Source of the DNA: Comamonadaceae bacterium OTU4NAUVB1
GTDB lineage: Bacteria > Pseudomonadota > Gammaproteobacteria > Burkholderiales > Burkholderiaceae_C
Length of the DNA stretch: 64,000 bases
NCBI GenBank assembly: GCA_024372625.1
Contig: CP099606.1
Location: 95,106-159,105 of the forward strand
Direction: 5' to 3'
In this document: in pieces, positions 26,133-35,236 of the stretch
Layout: each line of letters begins with the position of its first letter
Position numbering within the stretch: the first letter of the stretch is position 1
The notes under the pieces: generated by a model
Seen by the model: the letters and a program-made list of their open reading frames with translations, nothing else
Database searches by the model: none
What the model was told of the DNA's origin: nothing
Translations under genes and position numbers: made by a program

Positions 26133-27062
26133 ATGAAGCTGATCGCCGTCGCGGGCACCTACCTCTACACCACGCCGATCGAGGCGCTGCTGCGCGAGCG
26201 GCTGCCGGACTGGCGCATCGTGCGGTCCACCGACGAGGCGGCGCGCGACGCGAGCGTCGCGGTCTGCTGGGACCAGCCCGACGGCACCTGGGCGCACCTG
26301 CGGGCGGTGCGGCTGATCCATTCCATCGGCGCGGGCGTCGACAACCTGCTGCGCGATCCCGCCCTGCCCCCGGACGTCCCGGTGTGCCGCGTGATCGACC
26401 CCCGGCATGCGCAGCGGATGGTCGAGTACGTGCTGTGGGGGTCGCTCCACTTCCATCGCGGCTTCGACATCGCGCAGCGTCACCAACGCCAGGGCAAATG
26501 GCAGCGGCCGCCGAACCGCGACGCCGAGGACATCGCCATCGGTGTCATGGGGCTGGGCGAGATCGGCTCGGCGATCGCCCGGGCGCTCGTCGCCCAGCGC
26601 TACCGGGTGCGCGGCTGGGCGCGCTCGGTGCGCCGGGTCGAAGGCGTCGAGGTCTTCGCCGGCGACGACGGCCTGGGTGCCTTCCTGGACGGGCTGGAAG
26701 TGGCGGTCTGCGTGCTGCCGCTCACGGCCGCGACCGAGGGCATCCTGTCGCGGCGGCTGTTCGACCGGATGACGCCGGGGGCCAAGCTGATCCAGTGCGG
26801 TCGGGGTCCCCACCTGGTGGAGGACGACCTGATCGCCGCGCTGGATTCGGGTCACCTGGGTGGCGCGATCGTGGACGTGTTCGACAGGGAACCGCTCCCG
26901 GCCGGGCACCGGCTCTGGGCGCAGCCCGGGCTGACCGTCACGCCCCACATGGCCGCGGTCCTGCCCATGCAGGCGGTGGTGGCGCAGATCGCCGACAACG
27001 CCGAGCGCCTGCTCGCCGACCAGCCCCTGCTGCGCCGGGTCGACCGGACTGCCGGCTACTGA
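26133..27062 (+). CDS. ghrA: glyoxylate/hydroxypyruvate reductase A-like D-2-hydroxyacid dehydrogenase
   Basis: A 309-residue NAD(P)-dependent reductase of the GhrA branch: IHSIGAGVDNLL, the dinucleotide motif VMGLGEIGSAIARAL (GxGxxG at about 140-145), GARGxL replaced by QCGRGPHLVEDDL, the catalytic Arg in that loop, Glu in DVFDREPLP, and His in VTPHMAAVL. The 2-oxo acid product of an aminotransferase is a natural substrate, matching its place directly after gabT. It is followed by a short tandem repeat and a convergent pseudogene, so it ends this operon. Confidence 0.88.
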   Translation: MKLIAVAGTYLYTTPIEALLRERLPDWRIVRSTDEAARDASVAVCWDQPDGTWAHLRAVRLIHSIGAGVDNLLRDPALPPDVPVCRVIDPRHAQRMVEYVLWGSLHFHRGFDIAQRHQRQGKWQRPPNRDAEDIAIGVMGLGEIGSAIARALVAQRYRVRGWARSVRRVEGVEVFAGDDGLGAFLDGLEVAVCVLPLTAATEGILSRRLFDRMTPGAKLIQCGRGPHLVEDDLIAALDSGHLGGAIVDVFDREPLPAGHRLWAQPGLTVTPHMAAVLPMQAVVAQIADNAERLLADQPLLRRVDRTAGY

Positions 27063-27096
27063 CGGGACCACCGGCGTCCGGCGTCCGGCGCCCCGT

Positions 27097-27124
27097 CCGC
27101 GACCGCGACCGCGACCGCGACCGC
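27097..27124. repeat. hexanucleotide tandem repeat
   Basis: Four perfect head-to-tail copies of GACCGC occupy 27101-27124 in the 64-bp gap between two convergent genes. A shorter GTCCGGC-type repeat lies just before it (about 27076-27090). Such short repeats can vary by slipped-strand pairing, but this one is outside any gene. Confidence 0.7.
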
Positions 27125-27126
27125 AC

Positions 27127-27675
27127 TCAATCGAACCGCGTGATGAATGTCACGTGGAACGAGCCCGGCTCGATCGGATGGAAATGGACGTCGCCGACGG
27201 CGACGGACTCGTTCCTCAGGCGCGATTCGTAGCGATAGTCGATCGCCAAATCGCGCCGGTTCGTCAGGTTAGAGCCTTCGAGCTCGATGCGGCTCGACCG
27301 GTCGATCCGCCAGCCGATGCGGCCGTTCAGCGTGGCGGTGGCCGCCGAGCGCACGCGGTTGTCCTCGAACAGCAGCCGCGGTCCGAAGTGGCGCAGCTGC
27401 AGGGCGCCGAAGCACGCACCGATGCGGTCGACGGCCAGCGCGATCGACGCCACGCCCTCGACGGCGCCCGGAATGCGGTCGCCGGCCGGATCGAAACCCC
27501 TGAACCGGGCCGGGGCGAAGGCCACGTCGGCGTCGACGGTGAGCCCGTCGGCCGGCTTGTCGTCGTTGGAGAATTCGATGCCCGTGCGGCGGCTAGGCCG
27601 GCCCGCGAACGTCGTGCCGGCATCGCCCGCGAAGACGAGTTCCGACGCGAAATCCAGGCGGTAGAGCGAGAACGA
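27127..27675 (-). pseudogene. TonB-dependent receptor, C-terminal remnant
   Basis: About 182 residues that match only the last quarter of an outer-membrane TonB-dependent receptor: LDFASELVFAGDAGTTFAGR, RRTGIEFSNDDKP, FRGFDPAGDRIPGAVEGV, LQLRHFGPRLLFEDNRV, and the end GSFHVTFITRFD with the aromatic C-terminal residue pattern of beta-barrels. The open frame continues leftward only as out-of-frame reading inside the HupE/UreJ gene, so the plug and most of the barrel are gone and no start is present. It is probably a decayed receptor that once followed the HupE-like gene in the same operon. Confidence 0.8.
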
Positions 27676-27707
27676 TCGACGGCTTCGGCGGCATCGGACC
27701 GTGTCCG

Positions 27708-28988
27708 TCAGGCCGAGATCAGCCGCAGGTCGAACACGCGTTCGACCAGCCACAGCGTGGCGAGCGCGATCGCCAGTACCGATCCGCCCCGCAACACCAC
27801 GGCCGGATAGGCACGCCAGCGCCGCAGCGCCAGCAACGCCGCCAGCACCACGCTGACGATCGCCAGCTGTCCGGCCTCGACCCCCAGGTTGAATCGCAGC
27901 AGTGCGGACGCGAACCCGAGCGCGGGCAGGTCCAGCTCGCCCAGGACGCTGGCGAACCCGAAACCGTGGATCAGGCCGAACAGGAACGAGAACAGCCGGC
28001 GCCGGCCGCGCAGCACCGGATGGAGGTTGTCGAGCGCCGCGACCATGATCGTCAGGGCAATGGCCGGCTCGACCACGCGCGGCGAGATCGTCACCAGCTG
28101 GAAGCTGGCGAGGGCCAGCGTGATCGAGTGGGCGATGGTGAACATCGTGACCAGGCCGACCATCGGCCAGACGGCCTCGCACCAATGGGCGACGGGCTCG
28201 CGATCGCCGTCGGCGCGGCGGCGCAGGACGGCGGGCAGCAGCAGGCAGACCAGGAACAGCACGTGGTCGTAGCCGATCAGGATGTGATGGACGCCGTCCC
28301 GGAAGAAGCCGTCGCCGGGCGCGCGGGCGTCCGCCGGCGGCGGCGCGTCCGCCACCGCGACCGCCACCGCCGCCCCGGGCCAGTCGACGACGACGGCGGC
28401 GGCCGCGGGGTCGAGCGAACGCAGGGACGGCGCGGCCCCGCCCGTGCTGCCCGTGCCGCCCGTCCCGCCGGCCACCCGCAGCAGACCGCGGTGCGTCGGA
28501 TCGACCTCCCGGAACAGGCGGTACTCGACCTCCAGCGTCGCCGCCGGCTGGCAGCGCGACCGGAACGCCAGCACGAGGTAGGCGCCGTCGACGCGGTCCT
28601 CGATCGCGGCCGGCGCCGCCGGCGCCAGGACGCAGCGCCCCTGTTGCAGGCGCAGCCGCGCCAGGGCATAGGCCTGGATCTCGTCCAGCCGGGTGCGGAC
28701 CTCGCCCCAGGTCAGCTTGCGATCGGCATCGCGGTCGAGTTCCAGGACGGCATCGAGGTCGCGCAGGGCAACGTCGAGTCGCACGTCGAGCACGTCGCCA
28801 CCATCGATGCCCTCGCCACGGGCGAGCTGGAGGTACGCGTCGCTCGCCTTGTGGGCCAGCGCCGGCGCTGGCGCGACGCACAGCCACGCCAGGCACGCGG
28901 CCAGGACGACCGACGCCGCCCGACGCACGCCATGGCGCCAGTGCCCCGGGAACGGGACAACGTCAAGGCAACGCATCGATGCGCGCAT
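27708..28988 (-). CDS. HupE/UreJ-like membrane protein with periplasmic N-terminal domain
   Basis: A 426-residue protein with a signal peptide (SVVLAACLAWLCVAPAPALAH), an N-terminal periplasmic domain to about residue 230 that contains an EF-hand-like stretch (ELDRDADRKLTWGEV), and then six or seven membrane helices of the HupE/UreJ_2 type. Conserved membrane His residues are visible in HHILIGYDHVLF, FTIAHSITLAL and FGLIHGFGFAS, and NLGVEAGQL follows. Members are thought to handle metal ions such as nickel, but the long extra domain makes the role here open. It overlaps the TPR gene by 26 bp and is followed by the TonB-receptor remnant. Confidence 0.82.
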   Translation of the reverse strand: MRASMRCLDVVPFPGHWRHGVRRAASVVLAACLAWLCVAPAPALAHKASDAYLQLARGEGIDGGDVLDVRLDVALRDLDAVLELDRDADRKLTWGEVRTRLDEIQAYALARLRLQQGRCVLAPAAPAAIEDRVDGAYLVLAFRSRCQPAATLEVEYRLFREVDPTHRGLLRVAGGTGGTGSTGGAAPSLRSLDPAAAAVVVDWPGAAVAVAVADAPPPADARAPGDGFFRDGVHHILIGYDHVLFLVCLLLPAVLRRRADGDREPVAHWCEAVWPMVGLVTMFTIAHSITLALASFQLVTISPRVVEPAIALTIMVAALDNLHPVLRGRRRLFSFLFGLIHGFGFASVLGELDLPALGFASALLRFNLGVEAGQLAIVSVVLAALLALRRWRAYPAVVLRGGSVLAIALATLWLVERVFDLRLISA

Positions 28989-30147
28989 CCCGCAATCCGA
29001 TCGATCGCATCAGGGCCGCGACCTCCTGGCGCGCCGCGTCGTCGCGCGCGGCGACGGCCGCGCGCGCGAACAGCAGCAGGTCGATCGGCTCGCGCTGCAC
29101 GCCGACGTTGGCCCGGGCCAGCGCCAGCGCGCGCCGCGCATCGCCCTGGACGTCGAGCGCGAACATCGCTTCCTCGCGCGCGTGCGCGGTCGTGGTCCCG
29201 GGACGCAACGCGGCGGCCTCGAAGCGGGCGCGCAATTCGGTCGCCTCGGGTGAGTCGCGTGGACCCGATGCCGCTCCTGCCGGACGCGGCCGGGCACTCG
29301 CCAGACGCAGCAGCACGGCGTCGCTGCGAGGCTCCCGCGCCAGCAGGCCCGCGACCTCGTCCGGGCGGCCCTGGCGCAGCAGGAAATCGCTCATCGCCAG
29401 CAGCAGGTAGCCGGAGCGCTCGGCGGCGAGTGCCTCGCGGTAGGCGGCCTCGGCGGCGGCCGGCCGGCCGGCGAGCTCCTCCACTTCGGCGATGCTGGTC
29501 AGCAGCCACTGGCGCGTGCCGGCATGGCGCGAGCCTTGCGACGCGGGCGTCGCGAGCAGACCCCGCAGGGTCGCGCGGGCCGGGTCGTGTTCGCCACGCA
29601 GGCCCGCGTTCTCCGCCAGGCAAGCCGCTTCGTACATCGCCTGGCCGGCCGGACCCAGGGCGCGGCAGGCGGTGTCGGATTCCGCGTAGCGACCCCGCAC
29701 GCGCAGGATGGTGGCCAGCGTGATGGCCGCCTGGGGGTTGTCGGGCTCGCGCCGCAGCACCGCCCTCAGGGTCGACTCGGCGCCATCGAAATCGTGCAGG
29801 AACTGCGCGACGGTCGCATGCATGACCATGACCGACGCCGGCGTGCCGGCCGCCGAGATCGGCTGCCAGGCCTGCAGGGCGCCGATCGCCTGGCCGGCAT
29901 AGCGCGCATCGCCCTGTGAGCGCGCCATTTCCAGGTAGGACCGCGCGACCGAGATCGCCGTGTCGGCGTCGCGCGGTCGCTGCGCCAGCTCGCGACGCAG
30001 GCGGCGTTCGTTGTTCGCCCAGCCCGCCACGAAAGGCAGCTTCTCGACGACGACCTCGTCGTTCGCGGGCACCCGGGGCGCCGACCACGCGGAGACCGAC
30101 GCGGCGCAGGCCAGAGACGCCAGGAACACCGGCACGCCGGCGCGCAC
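28963..30147 (-). CDS. exported TPR-repeat protein
   Basis: The frame is open to 30216, but that stretch contains a transcription terminator, so a start after it is preferred: GTG at 30147 gives 394 residues beginning VRAGVPVFLASLACAASVSA, a good signal peptide. The body is helical repeats of the TPR type (LPFVAGWANNERRLRRELAQ, AQFLHDFDGAESTLRAVLR, AEAAYREALAAERSGYLLLA). No ribosome site is obvious, so the start remains open. It overlaps the HupE/UreJ gene, pointing to coupled translation and a shared function in the periplasm, perhaps as an assembly or scaffold partner. Confidence 0.7.
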   Translation of the reverse strand: MRAGVPVFLASLACAASVSAWSAPRVPANDEVVVEKLPFVAGWANNERRLRRELAQRPRDADTAISVARSYLEMARSQGDARYAGQAIGALQAWQPISAAGTPASVMVMHATVAQFLHDFDGAESTLRAVLRREPDNPQAAITLATILRVRGRYAESDTACRALGPAGQAMYEAACLAENAGLRGEHDPARATLRGLLATPASQGSRHAGTRQWLLTSIAEVEELAGRPAAAEAAYREALAAERSGYLLLAMSDFLLRQGRPDEVAGLLAREPRSDAVLLRLASARPRPAGAASGPRDSPEATELRARFEAAALRPGTTTAHAREEAMFALDVQGDARRALALARANVGVQREPIDLLLFARAAVAARDDAARQEVAALMRSIGLRDARIDALP

Positions 30148-30150
30148 GTG

Positions 30151-30179
30151 AAAAAAGGGCCAGCCTTTCGGCCTGGCCC
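30151..30179 (-). terminator. Rho-independent terminator after the lipoprotein gene
   Basis: Read on the minus strand: a GC-rich 7-bp stem (GGGCCAG with CTGGCCC), a 9-nt loop in which two more pairs can form, and then six T residues. It lies about 40 bp after the stop of the Gly-rich lipoprotein gene and would separate the DUF4331-lipoprotein unit from the TPR-HupE unit. Confidence 0.75.
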
Positions 30180-30216
30180 CGGCGATCGCGCGCACTCGGG
30201 AAACGGTGCCCGCCAA

Positions 30217-30522
30217 TTACAGGTCGACTGCTTCGGCCGTGTTGCTCGTCGGCGCGACGGCATTGCCCAGGTCGATCGGTTCGCTGGTGTCGAGCTTGCT
30301 CGCCACCACCTGCTTCACATAGGCGATGAAGCCGTCGCTGTTCTGCAGCGCGGTGGCCGGAACGGTGCCGCCGCTCGTGCCGCCCCCGTTGCCGCCGCCA
30401 TTGCCGCCGATGTTCGAGGGCCCGCCGTCGCCGCCGCCCCCGCCGCAGCCGGCCAGCGCCAGGACCCCGGTCGCGAGCAGTGCGGCCGCGACCATCCGAA
30501 CGTTCTTCTGTCTCTCGATCAT
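30217..30522 (-). CDS. small Gly-rich lipoprotein
   Basis: A 101-residue protein with a lipoprotein signal peptide (MVAAALLATGVLALAGC, Cys at about residue 26) followed by a poly-glycine linker (GGGGGDGGP, GGNGGGNGGGTSGG) and a C-terminal part, QNSDGFIAYVKQVVASKLDT, with helical character. GAGG precedes the ATG at 30522. It lies about 45 bp after the DUF4331 gene on the same strand and is followed at once by a terminator. It may tether or present a partner at a membrane surface. Small proteins with this Gly linker recur next to DUF4331 genes, but the function is unknown. Confidence 0.72.
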   Translation of the reverse strand: MIERQKNVRMVAAALLATGVLALAGCGGGGGDGGPSNIGGNGGGNGGGTSGGTVPATALQNSDGFIAYVKQVVASKLDTSEPIDLGNAVAPTSNTAEAVDL

Positions 30523-30568
30523 GATGTGATCCTCGTGGTCCGACGGACTGGATTGCGTTCGAGGCGGG

Positions 30569-32086
30569 TCACGGATAGGTCGTGCCCGCGGCGGCCACCG
30601 GGTTCGAATTGCCCGTCAGGGGCGTCGTGAGGTAGGGGAAGGTCGTGCCGTAGTTGGCGGCCGTCTTGCGCACGCCATCGGTCAGGGCCAGTCCGCCCGC
30701 CGGCGCGTCGGCCGGCCTGCAGCCCACCTGCAGCGCGTCGGTCGCGCCCGTCAGCACGCACAGCGCGCCCATGCTCACGCGCAGCGACAGGTCCACCACG
30801 TCGTCGGCCGGACGCCGTCCGTTCGGAAAGCCCGCGTTGTCCCCGGCGGCGACGCCCAGCGGGTTCTGCGCGCCGGCGGCCTTCGCCGCGATCGACGTGT
30901 TCAGCCGGAGCATTTCCGCCGGCACCATGTTCACGGGCCGGTTCAGGCCGGCGATGCCCTGCAGGAACACGGCCAGCAGGTCGGTGCGCGGGAAGTTCGT
31001 CGGGGCCCGGGCGCTCGGGAACAGCGTCTGGATCACGGCCGGCAGCGCCGGGTTGGTGACGTAGTCGGCGAAGTTGGCGACGTCGTCCTTCGGCTTGGAC
31101 GCATTGAAGCGGTCCTTGTCGTCGATGCCGATGATGACCTCGTTGACCAGCGGCATGCCCAGGCGCGAGACCTGGACCCACGGACCGCCCTCGACCGAGG
31201 CCTTGCCCAGCCCGGTGCCCGGCTTGCCATTGACCAGCCGGCCCTGGCGCACGCTGGCGGTGGTGAAGGCGCCGATGACGGGGTCGGTGCCCGCGGTGAC
31301 GCACGAGACGGGCAGCTCCATCGCCAGCGTGCTGACGTTCTTGCCTTCGAGGTCGTTGTTGTTGCCGCCGGTCTCCGCGCCGAGCGGGTTCAGGTTGACC
31401 AGGTCGAAGATCTTGCCCACGGCGATGTAGAACGGCTCCTTGCGCTGGCCGACGAACACGCGGCCCGGGGTGGCGCAGCCGGGAATGGCGACGTTGTAGA
31501 CGTGCTGGGCGGCATAGGCGGCATAGCCGTTGGCGCCGCCGAAGACCTTCTCGCCGATGTTGTCGACCGGCTTGTCGAACTGGGCCTGGCCGTTGGCGGC
31601 GTTGGTCACCGAGGCGCGTGCGCCGCTGCGGCGGTCGCCGCGCACGACGTCGACCGTGAAGGTCTCGCGCACGTTCAGGCTCGCCGGGTTCACGCCGGTG
31701 ATCGGACCGCTGTTGATCAGGGGAATCTTCACCGACTTGCCGCCCACGGTGAGCGCGGTGGTCTTGGAGGTGTTCTGGAAGCGGAACTGGAACGTCAGGT
31801 CCTCGACGCCGTCGCCGTTGTTGTCGACGTGGATCTCGTACTGGGCGTTGGGGTCGAACATGTAGAAGTTCGGGCCGCCCTGCGGATCCTGGAACGGCTG
31901 GTAGTTGGCCAGGACCGTCACGAAGTCCTGGCGCCCCGCCTCGTAGCTCTTGAAGAGGTACAGGTCGGTCGCGTCGACCTTGGGCTGGCCCGTGAGGAAG
32001 GGGGCTTCGCGGTGGCTGGACGCCAGCGCCGCCGTCGCCACGAGGCTCAGGGCGAAGACGGCCAGAGGGCGGATTCGTTTCGTCAT
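30569..32086 (-). CDS. DUF4331 family exported protein
   Basis: A 505-residue protein; the ATG at 32086 has GGAG five to six bases upstream and opens a signal peptide (MTKRIRPLAVFALSLVATAA, cleaved near ALASSH). The mature start SSHREAPFLTGQPKVDATDLYLFKSYE is the hallmark of DUF4331, followed by NFYMFDPNAQYEIHVDNNGDGVEDLTFQF and RGDRRSGA. These proteins are periplasmic or secreted and of unknown function. Acidic stretches such as DNNGDGVED look like calcium sites. It is the first gene of the DUF4331-lipoprotein unit, followed by the TPR and HupE/UreJ genes. Confidence 0.9.
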   Translation of the reverse strand: MTKRIRPLAVFALSLVATAALASSHREAPFLTGQPKVDATDLYLFKSYEAGRQDFVTVLANYQPFQDPQGGPNFYMFDPNAQYEIHVDNNGDGVEDLTFQFRFQNTSKTTALTVGGKSVKIPLINSGPITGVNPASLNVRETFTVDVVRGDRRSGARASVTNAANGQAQFDKPVDNIGEKVFGGANGYAAYAAQHVYNVAIPGCATPGRVFVGQRKEPFYIAVGKIFDLVNLNPLGAETGGNNNDLEGKNVSTLAMELPVSCVTAGTDPVIGAFTTASVRQGRLVNGKPGTGLGKASVEGGPWVQVSRLGMPLVNEVIIGIDDKDRFNASKPKDDVANFADYVTNPALPAVIQTLFPSARAPTNFPRTDLLAVFLQGIAGLNRPVNMVPAEMLRLNTSIAAKAAGAQNPLGVAAGDNAGFPNGRRPADDVVDLSLRVSMGALCVLTGATDALQVGCRPADAPAGGLALTDGVRKTAANYGTTFPYLTTPLTGNSNPVAAAGTTYP

Positions 32087-32348
32087 GCTTGCTCCAATGT
32101 CGTTGTAAATCTGAAGTCGGTGCTCGCATCCCAGGCCGCGAACGGGGTCGAGCGCCTCTGCCTGCACCCGGCTGATTCTGGGGCCAACTCGAATAATTCT
32201 TAACATTTATTCATATAGCACTTTCGGCCTCCATAAAGCGCTTTGCGACGAACGCTCGGAGGGTCAGGTCGAACGTCCCATCGCATCGCAATGCATTGCA
32301 TTGCAGCCGTCTCGATCGACGCGGCGACTCGCCCATGCCGCACGTCGG

Positions 32349-34835
32349 TCAGCGCTCGAGCAGGCCTCGGACCTTGTGGGCCAGCGCATCGATGGTGAAA
32401 GGCTTGGGCAGCATGTCCATGCCCTCGGCCAGGAACTCGTCCTTCACGGCGGCATTGCCGGCGTAGCCGGTGATGAACAGCACCTTGAGACCCGGGCGAC
32501 GCTCGCGCATGGTCTCGGCGAGCTGGCGGCCGTTGGTGCCCGGCAGGCCCACGTCGCTGATCAGCAGGTCGAGCCGCGTCAGTCCTTCCTGCGCCGCCAT
32601 CGCGCTCGGCGCATCGATCGCCTCGTGGATGCGGTAGCCCAGTTCGTCCAGGATCTCCGCCAGCACCAGCCGGACGCCGGGTTCGTCCTCCACGAACAGA
32701 ATGGTCTCGCCCTGGCCTCGCGGCGAGCGCGCCACGGACTGCTCGCGCGTGACCGACGGCGCCAGCGGTGCCAAGTTGCAGGGCAGGTAGAGGTTGACGG
32801 TCGTGCCTTCGCCCACCACCGAATGGATGCTGGCGTGGCCGCCCGTCTGGCGGGCGAAACCATAGATCATCGACAGACCCAGGCCGGTGCCCTGTCCGAT
32901 CGGCTTGGTGGTGAAGAACGGGTCGAAGGCCTTGGCCAGGGTCTCGGGCGACATGCCGGTGCCGTTGTCCGAGACGCTCACCATCACGTACTGGCCGGGA
33001 GCGACATCGGGGTGCATGGCCGCGTAACCCGCGTCGAGCTCACGCGTCGACGTCTTCACGCGGATCACGCCGCCGCCGGGCATCGCGTCGCGCGCGTTGA
33101 TGGCCAAGTTGAGCAGGGCGTTCTCGATCTGGTTGCGGTCGGACTTGACGGCCGGCAGTCCGGGCTGCAGCAGCAGTTCGAACTGGATGTTCTCGCCGAT
33201 GCTGCGCCGGAGCATGTCCTGCATCTGGGCGATCAGGCCGTTGACCTCGAACGACTGCAGGTCCAGGGTCTGCTTGCGCGAGAACGCCAGCAACCGCTGG
33301 ATGAGCGCGGACGCGCTCTGCGCCGCGGTCGAGGCCATCGTGATGTAGCGGGTCAGATCGGCGGCGCTCCTGCCCGCGGCGATCCGGCGGTTCATCAGTT
33401 CCAGGCTGGACGTGATGGTCGCCAGCAGGTTGTTGAAGTCGTGCGCGATCCCGCCCGTGAGCTGGCCGATCGCCTCCATCTTCTGCGACTGGCGCAGTTG
33501 CGACTGCGACTCCACCAGCGCGCCGGTCCGCTCCTGCACCCGCTGTTCCAGGGTCTCGTTGAGTTCCTTGATGGCCTGCTCGGCGCGATGGCGCGCCGTC
33601 TCGTCGCGGGCGATCTTCATGAACCCTTGCGGTTCACCCGACGGCGAGGGCGACAGCAGGTTCATCGAGCCATTGACGAAGACGCGCTGCCCGTCCTTGC
33701 AGAGGTGCCACCGCTTGTCGATCGCCCGGCCCTGCGCGGTCGCCGAGGCGAATTCCAGGGCGTCGATCCCCTCGCGCCGGTCCTCGGGCGTGAAGATGAT
33801 CGAGGCACTCTGTCCGATGGCCTCGTCGGCGCTCCAGCCGAAGATCTGGTGGGCGCCACCCGACCAGTGCGTGATGATCCCCTCGGGGTCGGTGGTGAGG
33901 ATGGCGTGGTCCATGGCGTTCTCGATGACCAGGCGCAAGCGGGCCTCGCGCTGCGCCAGGGCATCGAGCGTGTCGCGCAGCTCGGTCACGTCGTTGCCTT
34001 CGACGAAGATGCCCGTGACTTCGCCGGCCGCGTCGCGCATGGGCTGGAAGACGAAATCGAGCAGGCGCCGTCGTCGGCTCGACGTGCCGTGCTGCAATTG
34101 GAATTCCATGCCGTGACCGATGAACGCCTCTCCGGAACGGTAGGCCTGGTCCAGGAGGTCGAAGAACACCATCCCCTCCTTGTCGTCGAACACCTCGCGG
34201 ATGGTTCGACCGACCAGCGGGCGCGTGTTGGCCAGCGCTTCGTAGGCGGTGTTGGCCAGCGCGAAGCGATGTTCCGGACCCCGCAGCACCGCCATGAAGC
34301 TCGGCGCCTGCGCGAAGAGCTGGCGCAACTGCTCGCTCTCGGCCTTCAGGGCCAGGTTGCTCTGGGTGACCTTCCGGGCCCGCTCGAAGATCAGCGTCTG
34401 CTCGGGGCGCAGCACGAGGTCGTTCTCGGGCGGCACCACGTCCTGCAGGCGTTCCAGTTCGGTCACGTCGATCGGGTGGTGGATCACCATCTCCACCTCG
34501 CCATGCGCGTCGAGCACGGGGATGTGCGTGATGCTCCAGTAGCGCTTCTCGAACCCCCCGCCCTCCGGCGCGGGCCTCGCGATGTCGAACCGCAGCAGCG
34601 CCATGGTGTCAGGCACGCCCGTGGCGAAGACCTGCTCGACGGAGGCGATGGCCTGCGCCTGGGTGACGGCGTCGGTGGGGAACGCGTCCCAGGCCCACCG
34701 CCCCGCGATGCCGGACCACTCGCGCTGCATCGTCCGCAGGTACGCCGGGTTCGCTCCCGCGATGTTGAGCGAACGGTCGAGGATCAGGTAGGGGTTGGGC
34801 GACGCATCGAACAGCGCCTGGTAGTTGAGCGACAT
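32349..34835 (-). CDS. PAS-domain hybrid sensor histidine kinase with C-terminal receiver
   Basis: An 828-residue soluble kinase with no membrane helix. Three PAS-like regions are visible (about 1-130, 165-290 and 295-420), then a linker coiled coil ([20 protein letters not shown]). Next comes the HisKA box with H465 in [14 protein letters not shown] and the ATPase with [45 protein letters not shown]. The receiver ends the protein, with D761 in ISDVGLPG and K in MLPKPF. It senses a cytoplasmic cue and probably phosphorylates its own receiver. It is divergent from the LOV kinase; the 400-bp gap between them holds an FNR-type box. No partner response regulator lies next to it. Confidence 0.9.
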   Translation of the reverse strand: MSLNYQALFDASPNPYLILDRSLNIAGANPAYLRTMQREWSGIAGRWAWDAFPTDAVTQAQAIASVEQVFATGVPDTMALLRFDIARPAPEGGGFEKRYWSITHIPVLDAHGEVEMVIHHPIDVTELERLQDVVPPENDLVLRPEQTLIFERARKVTQSNLALKAESEQLRQLFAQAPSFMAVLRGPEHRFALANTAYEALANTRPLVGRTIREVFDDKEGMVFFDLLDQAYRSGEAFIGHGMEFQLQHGTSSRRRRLLDFVFQPMRDAAGEVTGIFVEGNDVTELRDTLDALAQREARLRLVIENAMDHAILTTDPEGIITHWSGGAHQIFGWSADEAIGQSASIIFTPEDRREGIDALEFASATAQGRAIDKRWHLCKDGQRVFVNGSMNLLSPSPSGEPQGFMKIARDETARHRAEQAIKELNETLEQRVQERTGALVESQSQLRQSQKMEAIGQLTGGIAHDFNNLLATITSSLELMNRRIAAGRSAADLTRYITMASTAAQSASALIQRLLAFSRKQTLDLQSFEVNGLIAQMQDMLRRSIGENIQFELLLQPGLPAVKSDRNQIENALLNLAINARDAMPGGGVIRVKTSTRELDAGYAAMHPDVAPGQYVMVSVSDNGTGMSPETLAKAFDPFFTTKPIGQGTGLGLSMIYGFARQTGGHASIHSVVGEGTTVNLYLPCNLAPLAPSVTREQSVARSPRGQGETILFVEDEPGVRLVLAEILDELGYRIHEAIDAPSAMAAQEGLTRLDLLISDVGLPGTNGRQLAETMRERRPGLKVLFITGYAGNAAVKDEFLAEGMDMLPKPFTIDALAHKVRGLLER

Positions 34836-35236
34836 GGGCCGGTGGAAGGTGACTGCGGACGGAACGCACGGGGCGTCGACCCGGCATTATCAAAACGTTT
34901 TTCTTACAGTGCCTGTTCTTGCGTTGTCTCACACCCATCAAATGCGCATCGCCAAACAATCAATAGAACTTTTGATTTAAATCAATTGGGTCGATGGAGC
35001 GCGTTCCCGATCTTGGATCGCGGGTGGCGGCTTATTTCGGGCGTGTGGGCGCCGCTGCGTCCCAATCATCGAAGCCGACCCGATGGCGCTTGCCGATCCG
35101 GTTGCCGGGGAGTGGCGATCCGGGGCGCCGGGCTCGCACGGCAACGGTCGGTCCTTGTCAGACGAACGCTTGAAAAGCGACGATCGGTTGAGACTCTGAG
35201 TACTTTGGTTTGAGACACCAATCCGTGTGTTGACAC
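34836..35236. other. 401-bp divergent promoter region between two histidine kinases
   Basis: The AT-richest part, 34880-34990, includes ATCAAAACGTTTTTCTTAC and the FNR-type box at 34972-34985. No coding frame is supported. A short palindrome TGTGT-TG-ACACA at 35226-35237 touches the first possible ATG of the LOV kinase. Confidence 0.5.
34972..34985. promoter_or_regulatory. perfect FNR/ANR-type box
   Basis: TTGAT-TTAA-ATCAA matches the CRP/FNR-superfamily consensus TTGAT-N4-ATCAA at every defined position, and the central four bases complete a 14-bp palindrome. It is 137 bp upstream of the PAS kinase start and about 250 bp upstream of the LOV kinase start, in an AT-rich promoter region. It suggests oxygen- or nitric-oxide-linked control of one or both kinases. 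The match could be by chance, though ten fixed AT-biased positions in GC-rich DNA make this less likely. Confidence 0.6.

Noticed and set aside
27097..27124. CRISPR-like or phase-variable repeat array
   Set aside because: Only four copies of a 6-bp unit, no spacers, outside any gene or promoter; kept only as a minor tandem repeat.
32301..35213. 970-residue plus-strand open frame
   Set aside because: Antisense to the PAS kinase, with shadow composition and no family resemblance.
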